This document shows, in pieces, positions 26,021 through 34,567 of a stretch of DNA of 44,782 nucleotides. The stretch's first letter is position 1, and every line of letters begins with the position of its first letter. The notes under the pieces were generated by a model. It was not told the origin of the DNA, made no database searches, and saw only the letters and a list, made by a program, of their open reading frames with translations. A program made the translations under genes and the position numbers. Origin of the DNA: JAAXHE01 sp964551635 (lineage in GTDB: Bacteria > Latescibacterota > UBA2968 > GCA-2709665); assembly GCA_964551635.1 (NCBI GenBank), contig CAZKDZ010000036.1:1-44782 (forward strand). The letters run 5' to 3'.

Positions 26021-26767
26021 CTACATCACCATCCCGCCGTCCACAACCAGGACCTGCCCGGTGATATACGCGGCGTCGGCGGAGGCCAGAAACGCGACCG
26101 CCGCCGCGATATCTTCGGGTGTACCCGGCGTGCCCAGGGGGACCTGCTCAAGAATCTTCTCTTTGAGTTGTTCCGGGAGTTTTTCCGTCATTTCGGTGGG
26201 GATATATCCGGGCGCCACCACGTTGGCAGTGATGCACCTGCTCGCCAGTTCTTTGGCGGCGGTCTTTGTCAGGCCGATCAGCCCGGATTTCGCGGCGGTG
26301 TACCCGGCCTGTCCGGGGTTTCCCATCAGCCCCGTTACGGATGAGATATTGATGATCCGCCCGGACCGCGCTCTCATCATCGGTCGTACGGCGGCCTGCA
26401 TGCACAAGAATGCGCCCTTGAGATTGACGTTGAGAACGGCGTCCCAATCACCCGGTTTCAGTCGCATCAACAAACCGTCGCGCGTAATACCGGCATTGTT
26501 GACCAGAATGTCCACCCCGCCCCAGCGGTCCAGGACGTTCTTGAAGAGCCCGCCCACGTCGGTGGCGTTCGAAACGTCCGCCTGCAGCGCGAGCGCGCTC
26601 CCGCCGCGGTTCTCGATGGCTTCGGCCACCGCCTGTGCGCTGTCGAGGCTCCGGCTGGAGCACACCGCCACCCTTGCGCCTTCTTCGGCCAGGCGGTTGG
26701 CGATGGCCTCGCCGATACCGCGGGACCCGCCCGTGACGATCGCTGTCTTGTCCTTGAGGCGATTCAT
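26021..26767 (-). CDS. fabG: 3-oxoacyl-ACP reductase (FabG)
   Basis: A 248-residue short-chain dehydrogenase. N-terminal TGGSRGIGEAIA is the NADP(H)-binding glycine motif. NNAGITRDGLLMR and the catalytic set S-Y-K are present (ISSVTGLMGNPGQAGYTAAK). GYIPTEMTEKLP and the C-terminal TGQVLVVDGGMVM are typical of FabG. It reduces beta-ketoacyl-ACP. The ATG overlaps the fabD stop (ATGA), so the two are coupled. An 83-base spacer precedes acpP. Confidence 0.97.
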   Translation of the reverse strand: MNRLKDKTAIVTGGSRGIGEAIANRLAEEGARVAVCSSRSLDSAQAVAEAIENRGGSALALQADVSNATDVGGLFKNVLDRWGGVDILVNNAGITRDGLLMRLKPGDWDAVLNVNLKGAFLCMQAAVRPMMRARSGRIINISSVTGLMGNPGQAGYTAAKSGLIGLTKTAAKELASRCITANVVAPGYIPTEMTEKLPEQLKEKILEQVPLGTPGTPEDIAAAVAFLASADAAYITGQVLVVDGGMVM

Positions 26768-27684
26768 ACCGTAAGACTGTCCAGGTCCTCGAGGGTTCCG
26801 ACGGACGATACGGCGACCCCCTTTTCGATGCGCCGCATCAGGGCTTTCAACGTACTTCCCGGTCCGGCTTCAATGGTGCGGTCGACGCCTTCGGCAACCA
26901 GCCGCGTCATTGAAGCCGTCCATCGGACGGGGGAGACGACCTGCCTGATGAGAAGGTCTTTGAGCAAGTCCGGATCGGTCGTGGGTTCCGCAGTCGTGTT
27001 CGGCACGACCGGAACGCGCGCCGCCGAGAACGGAACGTTTGCAAGGGCGCCTTCAAGCGTGCCAAGGGCGGATTGCATGAGACCAGAGTGAAAGGCGCCG
27101 CTGACCTGGAGTTCCACAACCCGCCTGGCGCCTTCGTCCGATGCCTTCTTCATGGCCCGTTTCACGGCGGTCGGCTCGCCTGAGATGACAACCTGACCGG
27201 GGCAGTTGTAGTTTGCGGGCACGACCACGACGCCGGGCCCCGGCGATTCGCAAATGTCCACGACCTCACTGTCTTCCAGGCCTATGATGGCCGCCATCGT
27301 GCCGGGATGCATTTTCCCCGCCGCGTGCATGGCCCGCCCGCGAATACCCACGATCCGGACACCGTCTTCCAGGGACATGACCCCGGCGGCGACAAGGGCC
27401 GCCAGTTCTCCCACGCTGTGTCCTGCAACGAAATCCGGGTGGATGCCCCTGTCTTTCAGGATTTCAAATACCGAGATGCTATGCGCGAAGATGGCCGGCT
27501 GCGTGATGGCCGTCTGCTTCAGGGATTCTTCGGGACCGTCGAAACAGAATGTCTTCAGTCCGGTCTCGGAGATGCGGTCGGTCAGATTGAATACGTACTG
27601 CGCGATGGGTGAGGCGCTGTAGAGATCGCTGGCCATACCCACGTATTGCGCGCCCTGGCCGGGAAATAAGAATGCTAGGGACAT
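26764..27684 (-). CDS. fabD: Malonyl-CoA:ACP transacylase (FabD)
   Basis: From ATG 27684 (MSLAFLFPGQGAQ) the protein has 306 residues; the upstream in-frame extension is not conserved in character. Catalytic serine lies in VAGHSVGELAAL near 90, and the active-site histidine in GAFHSGLMQSA near 199. The QGAQ oxyanion motif is at the N-terminus. It loads malonate onto ACP. Gene order fabH-fabD-fabG-acpP-fabF is the standard bacterial arrangement. Confidence 0.96.
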   Translation of the reverse strand: MSLAFLFPGQGAQYVGMASDLYSASPIAQYVFNLTDRISETGLKTFCFDGPEESLKQTAITQPAIFAHSISVFEILKDRGIHPDFVAGHSVGELAALVAAGVMSLEDGVRIVGIRGRAMHAAGKMHPGTMAAIIGLEDSEVVDICESPGPGVVVVPANYNCPGQVVISGEPTAVKRAMKKASDEGARRVVELQVSGAFHSGLMQSALGTLEGALANVPFSAARVPVVPNTTAEPTTDPDLLKDLLIRQVVSPVRWTASMTRLVAEGVDRTIEAGPGSTLKALMRRIEKGVAVSSVGTLEDLDSLTV

Positions 27685-27732
27685 GACGGTCCAAAAACGG
27701 TTCTGCGTGTGGATTCCAACCAACGACTCCGA

Positions 27733-28734
27733 TCAATACGCCCACTTCAGCAGGGCGCTTCCCCAGGTATAGCCGGCGCCTGCGCTTGCCAGTACAATAT
27801 AGTCGCCCCGCTTTACCCGGTCCTGTTCGACCGCTTCGGAAAGGGCGATCGGGATTGTGCCGCATGTCGTGTTCGCATATCTGTCGATGTTGACCAGTAC
27901 GCGTTCGGGCGCCAGCTTCATCCGGCGCGCCGTTGCGTCGATGATGCGTTTGTTCGCCTGGTGCGGTACCAGCAGGGCGATATCGTCGCCGCTGAGTCCG
28001 TTTCGTCGCAGCAGTTCGGCCGATACCGCCGCCATGCTGCTGCTGGCGAACTTGAGTACGCGAGGCCCGTCCTGGTGAACGTAATGCATTTTTTTGTCGA
28101 CGGTCTCGTGGCTTGCCGGGTGCAGGCTGCCGCCGGCCGGCTGACAAAGGTACTGGCCGCCCGATCCGTCCACATTCAGGATGAAGTCCTGGATGCCGGC
28201 GCCGGTAACGTCGGGTTCCAGCAGGACGGCTCCCGCGCCGTCCCCGAACAGGACGCACGTCTCACGGTTGGTGTAGTCGACGACGGAGCTCATTTTATCC
28301 GAGCCGATGACCACCACTTTCCTGTGGGCTCCGCTTTCGATAAACTGGACGCCAACGATCAGGGCGTACAGGAACCCGCAGCATGCCGCGGAGAGGTCGA
28401 ACCCCCAGGCGTTCACTGCCCCCACGTCGTTCTGCACCAGACAAGCAGTGGCCGGATACACCATGTCCGGCGTGACCGTTGCAACGATAATCAGGTCGAT
28501 TTCACTGGCGTCCAGTCCCTTTTGTTCGAGCAGGGACTCCATCGCCCCGGAGGCCATGTGAGAGGCGCCCAGGCCGTCATCGAGAATGCGGCGTTCTACA
28601 ATACCCGTTCGTGTTCGAATCCATTCATCCGAGGTATCCACCATCTGTTCCAGGTCGGCATTCGTCAGCCGGCGTTCGGGGAGAAAGCGGGAGACGCCGG
28701 TGACGGAAGCTTTGACTTTTTTGTTCATAGGCAA
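27733..28734 (-). CDS. fabH: 3-oxoacyl-ACP synthase III (FabH)
   Basis: A 333-residue KAS III. The cysteine is in DLSAACCGFLYAL, the histidine in VPHQANKRIID, and the asparagine in DRYANTTCGTIP. DTSDEWIRTRTGI near the N-terminus is the typical substrate-entry motif. It starts fatty-acid synthesis by joining acetyl-CoA and malonyl-ACP. No plsX gene lies between rpmF and fabH, although that is its usual place. Confidence 0.96.
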   Translation of the reverse strand: MPMNKKVKASVTGVSRFLPERRLTNADLEQMVDTSDEWIRTRTGIVERRILDDGLGASHMASGAMESLLEQKGLDASEIDLIIVATVTPDMVYPATACLVQNDVGAVNAWGFDLSAACCGFLYALIVGVQFIESGAHRKVVVIGSDKMSSVVDYTNRETCVLFGDGAGAVLLEPDVTGAGIQDFILNVDGSGGQYLCQPAGGSLHPASHETVDKKMHYVHQDGPRVLKFASSSMAAVSAELLRRNGLSGDDIALLVPHQANKRIIDATARRMKLAPERVLVNIDRYANTTCGTIPIALSEAVEQDRVKRGDYIVLASAGAGYTWGSALLKWAY

Positions 28735-28783
28735 GGATTGAGATTCAGGGAACGACGAACAGAGAATCTGCCAGGTGCGGCAA

Positions 28784-28966
28784 TCAGACGCTTTCGCCTT
28801 CGGTTACTTCGCGGCCATTGTATTGTCCGCAATTGGAGCAGACCCGGTGAGGCCTGCGAGGCTGGCCGCAGTTCGGACAGTCGGAGAAAGCGGGTCTCGA
28901 GAGTTTCCAGTGGGCGCGTCGCTTGCCGGTTCTGGAATTGGAGCTTCTGCGTTTCGGGTGTGCCAT
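28784..28966 (-). CDS. rpmF: 50S ribosomal protein L32
   Basis: A 60-residue basic protein with the L32 start MAHPKRRSSNSRTGKRRAHW and a four-cysteine zinc ribbon (CPNC and CSNC, separated by 11 residues). The cysteine-bearing form is the zinc-dependent type. It follows the DUF177 gene by 20 bases, the common bacterial arrangement, and precedes fabH. Confidence 0.95.
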   Translation of the reverse strand: MAHPKRRSSNSRTGKRRAHWKLSRPAFSDCPNCGQPRRPHRVCSNCGQYNGREVTEGESV

Positions 28967-28986
28967 TTTGAAATGCTCCTTCAGGG

Positions 28987-29493
28987 TTACTCTTTAAACG
29001 CTCTCAGGGCTTCCCAACGGGGGTCGGTCTGAGTTGATGTACAGTTGCACTGCGTCTGGTTGAGGTTCTCGCCGCAGATCGGGCAAAGCCCCCCGCAGGA
29101 CGTCTTGCACAGGGGATTCAACGGCATTTCCAGCAGGATATAGTCCTTGATTTCCTCGCCAAGGTCCACCTTGTCTCCGGATTCGTCCAGCCAAATCATC
29201 GTTTCGTCTTCGTCATCCTCCATGGACTCCGGGCGATTCTTCTGGAAGACGAACTTGAAATCGGAGGAAAGGGAGAACGATACGGGTTCCAGGCAGCGCA
29301 CGCACTCGAGACGAAGGTCGGCGTTGGTCCGGCCTTTTGCCGATATGGACTCGCCGATCTTGACAAACTCGATTCGCGTCCTTATCGGACCCACGAATTG
29401 CAGGTCCTCGTCCTGGATATGCAGCTCTTCCGGGGTTTCTTCCCAGTCCAGGCTGGCCGTGCCTTCTTCAAGTTCATTGAGCGCAATGATCAT
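28987..29493 (-). CDS. DUF177 (YceD-like) protein
   Basis: From ATG 29493 (MIIALNELEEG) 168 residues; a TTG 12 codons upstream would fall at the edge of the repeat and is unlikely. Family features are the ECVRCLEPV motif in the middle and the acidic region with IKDYILLEMPLNPLC. A cysteine-rich C-terminus (CGGLCPICGENLNQTQCNC) may bind zinc. YceD/DUF177 genes usually precede rpmF; the protein is linked to rRNA or ribosome assembly, but its exact role is not settled. Confidence 0.88.
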   Translation of the reverse strand: MIIALNELEEGTASLDWEETPEELHIQDEDLQFVGPIRTRIEFVKIGESISAKGRTNADLRLECVRCLEPVSFSLSSDFKFVFQKNRPESMEDDEDETMIWLDESGDKVDLGEEIKDYILLEMPLNPLCKTSCGGLCPICGENLNQTQCNCTSTQTDPRWEALRAFKE

Positions 29494-29528
29494 CGATCTT
29501 TCCCGCGTGGACTCACTGTGTCCGTTCA

Positions 29529-29633
29529 ATCAGTCCGTTGATGAAGTCGCTCTGCAGGAGAGGCCGGGCAACGAAGTATTTCGACCGCAAGGGGCGGCCG
29601 TAGCCCGGATGGGCTATTTCAACGGGCTGCTAT
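29529..29633. repeat. Palindromic interspersed repeat, short copy (105 bp)
   Basis: Ends ATCAGTCCGTTGATGAAGTC (left) and GGGCTATTTCAACGGGCTGC then TAT (right) match the ends of 20006-20171 in reverse orientation, and GCTCTGCAGG and the CGGCCGTAGCCCGGATGGGC block are shared. About 60 central bases of the longer copy are absent. On the minus strand the right end gives ndk its TAG stop (29630-29632). Confidence 0.85.
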
Positions 29634-30040
29634 ACGTCGTCTTCGAAGAAAAAGGCAATTTCCCAGGTCGCTGTTTCGGGCGAGTCCGACGCGTGGACGG
29701 CGTTGCGCTGTACGGTTGTGCCGAAATCTCTCCGAATGGTGCCGTCAGCGGCTTTCGTCGAATCGGTTACGCCTATGATTTCGCGCAGAACCGACACCGC
29801 GTCTTCCCGCTCAAGCGCCACTGGCACGATGGGGCCCGAAGACATGAAATCGATCAGGCCGTCAAAAAAAGGTTGTCCTTCGTGTACGGCGTAGAACCGC
29901 GTGGCCTCCTCGCGAGTGAATCGCGTCATTCTCATCTGTCGAACCTTGAACCCTTTGCCTTCCACACGTTTCAGGATCGCGCCGATGGCATTCCGGGAAA
30001 CCGCATCCGGCTTGATGATCAACAATGTACGTTCCCGCAT
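29630..30040 (-). CDS. ndk: Nucleoside diphosphate kinase
   Basis: From ATG 30040 (MRERTLLIIKPDAV) 136 residues, the usual length; a TTG at 30070 is less likely. The phosphohistidine motif is NAVHASDS near 112. IIKPDAV near the N-terminus is the conserved beta strand. It equilibrates nucleoside triphosphates by a phosphohistidine intermediate. A good promoter precedes it, and its stop codon is contributed by the repeat at 29529-29633. Confidence 0.96.
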   Translation of the reverse strand: MRERTLLIIKPDAVSRNAIGAILKRVEGKGFKVRQMRMTRFTREEATRFYAVHEGQPFFDGLIDFMSSGPIVPVALEREDAVSVLREIIGVTDSTKAADGTIRRDFGTTVQRNAVHASDSPETATWEIAFFFEDDV

Positions 30041-30103
30041 CGACACCCGCGCTTTCCGTCCGGGTTCCAAAGGGCAATTTCGCGTATCACGCTGAAGATG
30101 AAG

Positions 30104-30132
30104 AAGATAGATTTTCTCCGGGGATTTGTCAA
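30104..30132 (-). promoter_or_regulatory. Sigma-70-type promoter of ndk
   Basis: On the minus strand TTGACA (30132-30127), 17-base spacer, TATCTT (30109-30104). The ATG at 30040 is about 64 bases past the -10. Same layout as the promoter at 914-942. Confidence 0.6.
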
Positions 30133-30194
30133 TATCAAACTTGCTCTTCAGCTATCAGCTTTCAGCCGTAAACAATCAGCTAAAGCCGGTGAGA

Positions 30195-30313
30195 GGGGAG
30201 ACGGAAGACGGTAGAGATCGCATGCCCAAAAGGGTTTCTTCTCATGCCGCAGGCGGGTCGGAGGGACATATTGGCAAGGGCTTCTTCTACCGTCTACCCT
30301 CTACCGTCTCCCC
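30195..30313. repeat. Second palindromic repeat family, copy A
   Basis: Left end GGGGAGACGGAAGACGGTAG; right end, read on the other strand, GGGGAGACGGTAGAGGGTAG. Between them lies GGGTTTCTTCTCATGCCGC and then GGAGGGACATATTGGCAAGG. Copy B (30688-30858) has the same order and orientation. Words such as AGCTATCAGCTTTCAGC at 30150-30166 lie outside it. The region from 30133 to 30194 has no gene. Confidence 0.7.
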
Positions 30314-30662
30314 GCCTTTTGGATTTCTTCAGCAGCGGTCTGAGATGGTATCCCGCCGCCGCGGCGAGCGCACCGACAAGGCCCCCGATCAGCGCCGTGA
30401 TCGCAACCAGAAGGGATGGATCCGAAAGGCCGGCTATTCCGGCAATCTTCGCGGTGAGAATGCCGCCGGATTTCAGATGGATATAGCCAGCGGCGGCCGC
30501 CCACAGGATACCTGCGCCGCTGAAACCCGCGCCCAGCGCCTTCCAGGCTGTGGGCGCCTTCCAGAATCCGGCCGCGAGTCCTGCCGCACCGATGCCCCAC
30601 CACGGTAGCGCCAGACCGGCAATCAGGCCGAATACGAGGACGTATAGAGCGGTTGAAATCAT
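30294..30662 (-). CDS. Small four-helix membrane protein of unknown function
   Basis: 122 residues with about four hydrophobic segments (4-20, 24-36, 44-60, 84-105), glycine/alanine-rich, and a basic tail KKSKRRGDGRG. I recognise the general look of a short conserved membrane protein found in FCB-type bacteria, but no function is known. Copy A of the palindromic repeat overlaps its last codons, so the basic tail and TAG stop derive from the repeat. Copy B lies just upstream. No Shine-Dalgarno site is evident before the ATG. Confidence 0.65.
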   Translation of the reverse strand: MISTALYVLVFGLIAGLALPWWGIGAAGLAAGFWKAPTAWKALGAGFSGAGILWAAAAGYIHLKSGGILTAKIAGIAGLSDPSLLVAITALIGGLVGALAAAAGYHLRPLLKKSKRRGDGRG

Positions 30663-30687
30663 ATAAGGAAAGCTATCATCAAAAACC

Positions 30688-30858
30688 GGGGAGACGTAAG
30701 ACGGTAGAGGGAAGAGATTACCAGCCTTGTGGGTTTTCTCCTCGCGCCGGCGGCAAATCGGAGGGACTATCGGGCAAGGATTCCTTCTCCCTTTTTCCCT
30801 CTTCCGCTTTTCTTCCTTCTTCTTTTTCTCTTCTCCCGTCTCCCGTCTTCCGTCTCAC
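30688..30858. repeat. Second palindromic repeat family, copy B
   Basis: Left end GGGGAGACGTAAGACGGTAG, core GGGTTTTCTCCTCGCGCCG then ATCGGAGGGACTATCGGGCA, right end TCCCGTCTCCCGTCTTCCGT. Same orientation as copy A at 30195-30313. Central words are shuffled and C/T-rich. On the minus strand its end supplies the TGA stop of the penicillin-acylase-like gene (30855-30857). Confidence 0.7.
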
Positions 30859-33272
30859 GGTTTTTTAACCAGCATCAACCGCTCACCGATACGCCCCTGG
30901 CCGTCCTCAGGCGTCCGCATAAAGAGCAGTTCATCCAGTTCTCCCCGCATCCACGTGTCGACAAAGTCGTCGTAGTGCCTGCTGCCGGGGTTACCGGACT
31001 GGCCGCCGGGATAAATGCCCCAGGCCTTCACGTCGGGACCGAGGGACACGACCATACGCCAGCAGGGGCCATGACCCCCCCGGGTCGCATTGACGATGTC
31101 TCGGCCGCCGCCAACGAACAGGTCCATGCGCGAGAGTTCGGGAATCCTCAACAGATGCCTGATATCCGCGCCGTTGTAGCGTCCCCATTTCCATGAATCT
31201 CCCATCGGTCCCAGCCTGACGGCCAGCTCCGTGCAGGCTGACTCAAACGTGCCGCGGGCGAGGTCCGCCAGCGTCTCGACGGGTTCCGTCCGCGTGTTGT
31301 CGTACCACCTGGCGTCTGGTTCGTTGAGGATCAACCTCGCCGTTCGGTCCACGGAAGGGCGTTGCAGACCGGGGTTTGATCCGCTGAATTCATCGTCCCA
31401 GATGGCCCGGTAGAGTTTTCCCCACCACGTCTGGAAAACGGTTGGGGCGATCTCTTCAGCATTCGCGAAACAGTCCCAGTCCCTCAGCGTCCGGAGGACT
31501 GCCGCGTGATCGGTACTGAGTGACTGTGGCTCCAGATACGCCATCAGTACGGGTAGCAGGACCTGTGCGCGGGTGTGCTTCGTGTCGAACTGCAATTTCC
31601 GGAAGTCGTCCGGTGTGATGTCCTTCATTTCGGCAAGACGTTCGTTGATTCGACGCGCGCGCAGAGGCGACGAATAGCCGTTGGCCAGCCAATACGGGTA
31701 GGTATCATCCGCGGGGCGCTGATTGGCGGAACTGACGAATCCGCGATCAGGATTCTTGACGTGGGGCTTGTGGGCGTGCGGTATCCAGTCCTGCCAGTCG
31801 TGGAGGGGGTCCGAGCCATCGCCGATGAAGGCGCCCTGGCCCTTCCATCTTACCGGGAAGCGGCCGTTGTGCCAGATTGCGATATTTCCCTCGACGTCGG
31901 CGTAGGCGATGTTCTGACCGGGCGCCGTGAGGTGGGGGAGCGCCGCGACGAAATCGTCGTAGCTGCGCGCTGAATTGAGGCGGTGGCAGGCCAGCCACTC
32001 GTTTCCTCCGTCGTGAGCCGTCCAGCGGAACGCATGGCGCTCCGGCACCCGGGAGTCGGATGGCCTGTAGCTGATATCCCATACGACCGGTCCGTGATGC
32101 GTGTAGCGCACGGTGTCGCGAAAGGTCTCGCCGCCCCGCACGCTGAATTCTTCGACGACGGTTTCCACGGGACGCCACCTGCCGTCGTGGCGGTATTCCT
32201 GGAGTGTGTCGTCCCTGAAGGTGATCCTGTACCAGTCCGTTACGTCCGTCCCCGCGTTCGTGAACCCCCAGGCGATATGCCGGTTGAATCCGATAACCAC
32301 GCCAGGACCGCCCGGAAGGGATACGCCATACACGTTGACGGTGGGACCGACGAGTTGAATCTCGTACCACAGTGACGGCAGGGAAAGGCCCAGGTGCGGG
32401 TCGTTCGCCAATATGGGGTACCCGCTGGCGGTCCTGGTACCTGACACAGCCCAGTTGTTGCTTCCGATTCCGCTGCGGTTCTCCGCGCCGATCGACCCCC
32501 GGTTGAATGGCGTATCCGGCCGGATGACTCTTCGGGGTTCGAAGTCCCATGGGGTTGCCCGGGGGATTATTGTGTCGTCTCCGGATGAGTTTGAGAACAG
32601 GTCCCGCACAATTACCTCGCCGAACCGGTCGAGCGTATTGTTCATTCTGAGTTCCGCGTTCCCGCCGCGCAGTATCCACGCCATGGACTTGATCAGGATG
32701 GCGCATTTCAATGGCGTCCACGGCTCGGGGGCGTAGCCCAGCAGTTTGTACTCGATGGGAAAATCGCTCTCGCGCAGGCTGCTGATGTATGCATTGACGC
32801 CGTCTGCGTACGCGGAGACGGAATGCCGGGTTTCGGGCTCGGCCATGATTTCCCTGAGCGTATTCCGTGCGCCGTGAACCAGGCCGACCCGCCGCTGGTA
32901 CCGGTCGCGCGCCAGTGCGCCGGGTCCCAGAACTTCGGCTAGCCGCCCTGCCGCGGCCATCGTCTGAAACTCCATCTGCCAGAGGCGGTCCTTTGCCGTT
33001 ATGTACCCCTGAGCGAAAAACAGGTCCCGGTCATTCTTCGCGAAGATGTGAGGCACCCTGCGTTCGTCATAGAGGACCGTTACGGGATTTGTCAGTCCCG
33101 CGAGCCGCAATTCGCCTTCCGCCGGCGGGTGCTGCGTCTCGGCGTTCTGCCAGAAACCGTGGAACGGACTCAGGAATCTTCCCGCTGCGGGAAACCCGCC
33201 CATCCGGGTATCCAGAGCCAGGACGACGAAAACTGTGATGAGAGTTGTAGCGATGAATTTGATTAGAGGCAT
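30855..33272 (-). CDS. Penicillin acylase family (Ntn hydrolase) protein
   Basis: 805 residues, the usual precursor length. Near the N-terminus is a membrane anchor or signal peptide (IKFIATTLITVFVVLAL). The alpha-subunit part has VLYDERRVPHIFAKNDRDLF, FAQGYITAKDRLWQMEFQ and AAGRLAEVLG. Cleavage is expected before the serine in GIGSNNWAVSG near 272, which becomes the N-terminal nucleophile of the beta subunit. NDPHLGLSLPSLWYE follows. Substrates in this family include beta-lactams, acyl-homoserine lactones and acyl-peptides; which applies here is unknown. A short-word repeat runs directly up to the ATG at 33272, and the stop lies in copy B of the second repeat family. Confidence 0.9.
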   Translation of the reverse strand: MPLIKFIATTLITVFVVLALDTRMGGFPAAGRFLSPFHGFWQNAETQHPPAEGELRLAGLTNPVTVLYDERRVPHIFAKNDRDLFFAQGYITAKDRLWQMEFQTMAAAGRLAEVLGPGALARDRYQRRVGLVHGARNTLREIMAEPETRHSVSAYADGVNAYISSLRESDFPIEYKLLGYAPEPWTPLKCAILIKSMAWILRGGNAELRMNNTLDRFGEVIVRDLFSNSSGDDTIIPRATPWDFEPRRVIRPDTPFNRGSIGAENRSGIGSNNWAVSGTRTASGYPILANDPHLGLSLPSLWYEIQLVGPTVNVYGVSLPGGPGVVIGFNRHIAWGFTNAGTDVTDWYRITFRDDTLQEYRHDGRWRPVETVVEEFSVRGGETFRDTVRYTHHGPVVWDISYRPSDSRVPERHAFRWTAHDGGNEWLACHRLNSARSYDDFVAALPHLTAPGQNIAYADVEGNIAIWHNGRFPVRWKGQGAFIGDGSDPLHDWQDWIPHAHKPHVKNPDRGFVSSANQRPADDTYPYWLANGYSSPLRARRINERLAEMKDITPDDFRKLQFDTKHTRAQVLLPVLMAYLEPQSLSTDHAAVLRTLRDWDCFANAEEIAPTVFQTWWGKLYRAIWDDEFSGSNPGLQRPSVDRTARLILNEPDARWYDNTRTEPVETLADLARGTFESACTELAVRLGPMGDSWKWGRYNGADIRHLLRIPELSRMDLFVGGGRDIVNATRGGHGPCWRMVVSLGPDVKAWGIYPGGQSGNPGSRHYDDFVDTWMRGELDELLFMRTPEDGQGRIGERLMLVKKP

Positions 33273-33543
33273 AGAGCTATCAGCTGTCAGCTCTCAGCAA
33301 GGACCGAAAACCGAATCAGGTGACGTTAGCGTTTTATGTGTGGATCACCGCGAATGGCGCAGACCTCTCCCCCCGTCCCCCTCGGGGGAGCTATCAGCGG
33401 TCAGCCGTCAGCGATCAGCTTGAACCGGTCAGCGATACGTTTCGGCAATATCAACCTGCGGTATCCGCGCCTGTGTTGGATTTGTAGGGGCGACCGGCCG
33501 GTCGCCCGCATGCCAGGCGATTACCTTCGCGCATGATGATCGC
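33273..33543. repeat. Non-coding gap with short-word repeats and a perfect 20-bp palindrome
   Basis: Words of the AGCTATCAGCTGTCAGCTCT type are found at 33275-33300 and again at about 33390-33420 (GAGCTATCAGCGGTCAGCC). At 33488-33507 is a perfect palindrome GGGCGACCGGCCGGTCGCCC, within TGTAGGGGCGACCGGCC. No gene is seen. Sequences of this type recur as interspersed repeats in many genomes of uncultured bacteria, to my recollection. Confidence 0.65.
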
Positions 33544-33999
33544 TCATCCTGAGCGGCCGTCCTGTACAGGAATCCCCTTCGCCTCCGCGAATGCCCTGAC
33601 CGCATCGACGATCTGCGGTTTGATGATCTGGTTGTCGTTATAGCTGAGTGCAGTAAAGTCGATCTTTATGTTTCTGCACTTGGCGAGCTGGAATTCAAGT
33701 TTCATCATCTGAACATCAATTTCGGAGATCGATTCCCAGGGAACTCTCCGACCTCTGAATAAACTCCTGTCAATTGCCAGATTCGCATCGGAAACGGTGA
33801 TTATGTATTTGTTTATGCGGTGCAGGAGACCCATAAAGGGCAGGGTGATAAGTCCCAACACGAGTTGAAGGGCGCCCAGCAACGGATTATCGTTTATGTT
33901 CGCGATTCCGAGGAAGATCAATATCACGGCATATGTAACCCACATTATCCGAAACAAACGTGTCACCGGTACAGTAAGGTCAAAGGTACGCTCTTCCAT
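33544..33999 (-). CDS. Small membrane protein with PH-like domain
   Basis: From ATG 33999 (MEERTFDLTVP) 151 residues; AAGGAGG lies eight to nine bases upstream, which decides the start over longer in-frame options. Two hydrophobic segments (about 18-35 and 43-60) form a hairpin, followed by a beta-rich part: KYIITVSDANLAIDRSLFRG, RRVPWESISEIDVQ and NIKIDFTAL. This resembles the bacterial PH domain (bPH2/YdbT-like), as does the smaller protein at 22258-22698. Function unknown. It is the first minus-strand gene after the strand switch at 34000. Confidence 0.75.
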   Translation of the reverse strand: MEERTFDLTVPVTRLFRIMWVTYAVILIFLGIANINDNPLLGALQLVLGLITLPFMGLLHRINKYIITVSDANLAIDRSLFRGRRVPWESISEIDVQMMKLEFQLAKCRNIKIDFTALSYNDNQIIKPQIVDAVRAFAEAKGIPVQDGRSG

Positions 34000-34567
34000 A
34001 GATTCGTCCTCCTTCTTGTGTACGAACAGTGGCGCATTGATCACGTTCGACCAGACGCAATACGATGCCGGCCCGCTGGATGACCAGAGCTCAGCTGGTT
34101 CAGTCCGGACACATCGGCTGCGATCTACCTGATAATATAAGCCCGGAGTCCTTAAAGGGAGAACCAAAGATTCAGCGGCTGCCGGGCTCAAATGGCCCGC
34201 GTTTGACGAGTTGTCTTTCTCTGGAATCTCTTCGTGCCTATATTGTGGGACCGCGAGACGAACCCAAATTACAGGCCGCGAACAATCTGAAATGACGACC
34301 ATCACTGCTGTCCAAGACAGGAACCGATTTGGGGCCGGTGTGGTTGGCGTTCCCGGGAGCGAGGGCATCCTGCCCTCGACGTCGGATAACTCTTCGCAAA
34401 CGGTGTTTTCCGCGAACCGGTGACGGATTGAATGGCCCCGTCAGTCACTCGACGCGAACAGGGATAGGTGACGCGAAGTGCGAGGGCGGGTTTCCCTCGC
34501 TCCGGTTACAGGTGGATCATGTCGTGATAGCGGTTGGAATAGACGGTTTGGACAGTTGTGGACACCC
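34000..34567. other. Strand-switch intergenic region with hairpins
   Basis: Divergent genes leave this 568-base gap: the PH-like gene goes left, the PhzF gene right. Two GC-rich hairpins are clear, CGAGGGCA-TCC-TGCCCTCG at 34360-34378 and GCGAGGG-CGGGTTT-CCCTCGC near 34480-34500. The two share the GCGAGGG word and could be copies of one repeat. An AT-rich stretch around 34125-34145 could hold a leftward promoter but has no convincing -35/-10 pair. No coding potential was found. Confidence 0.5.
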
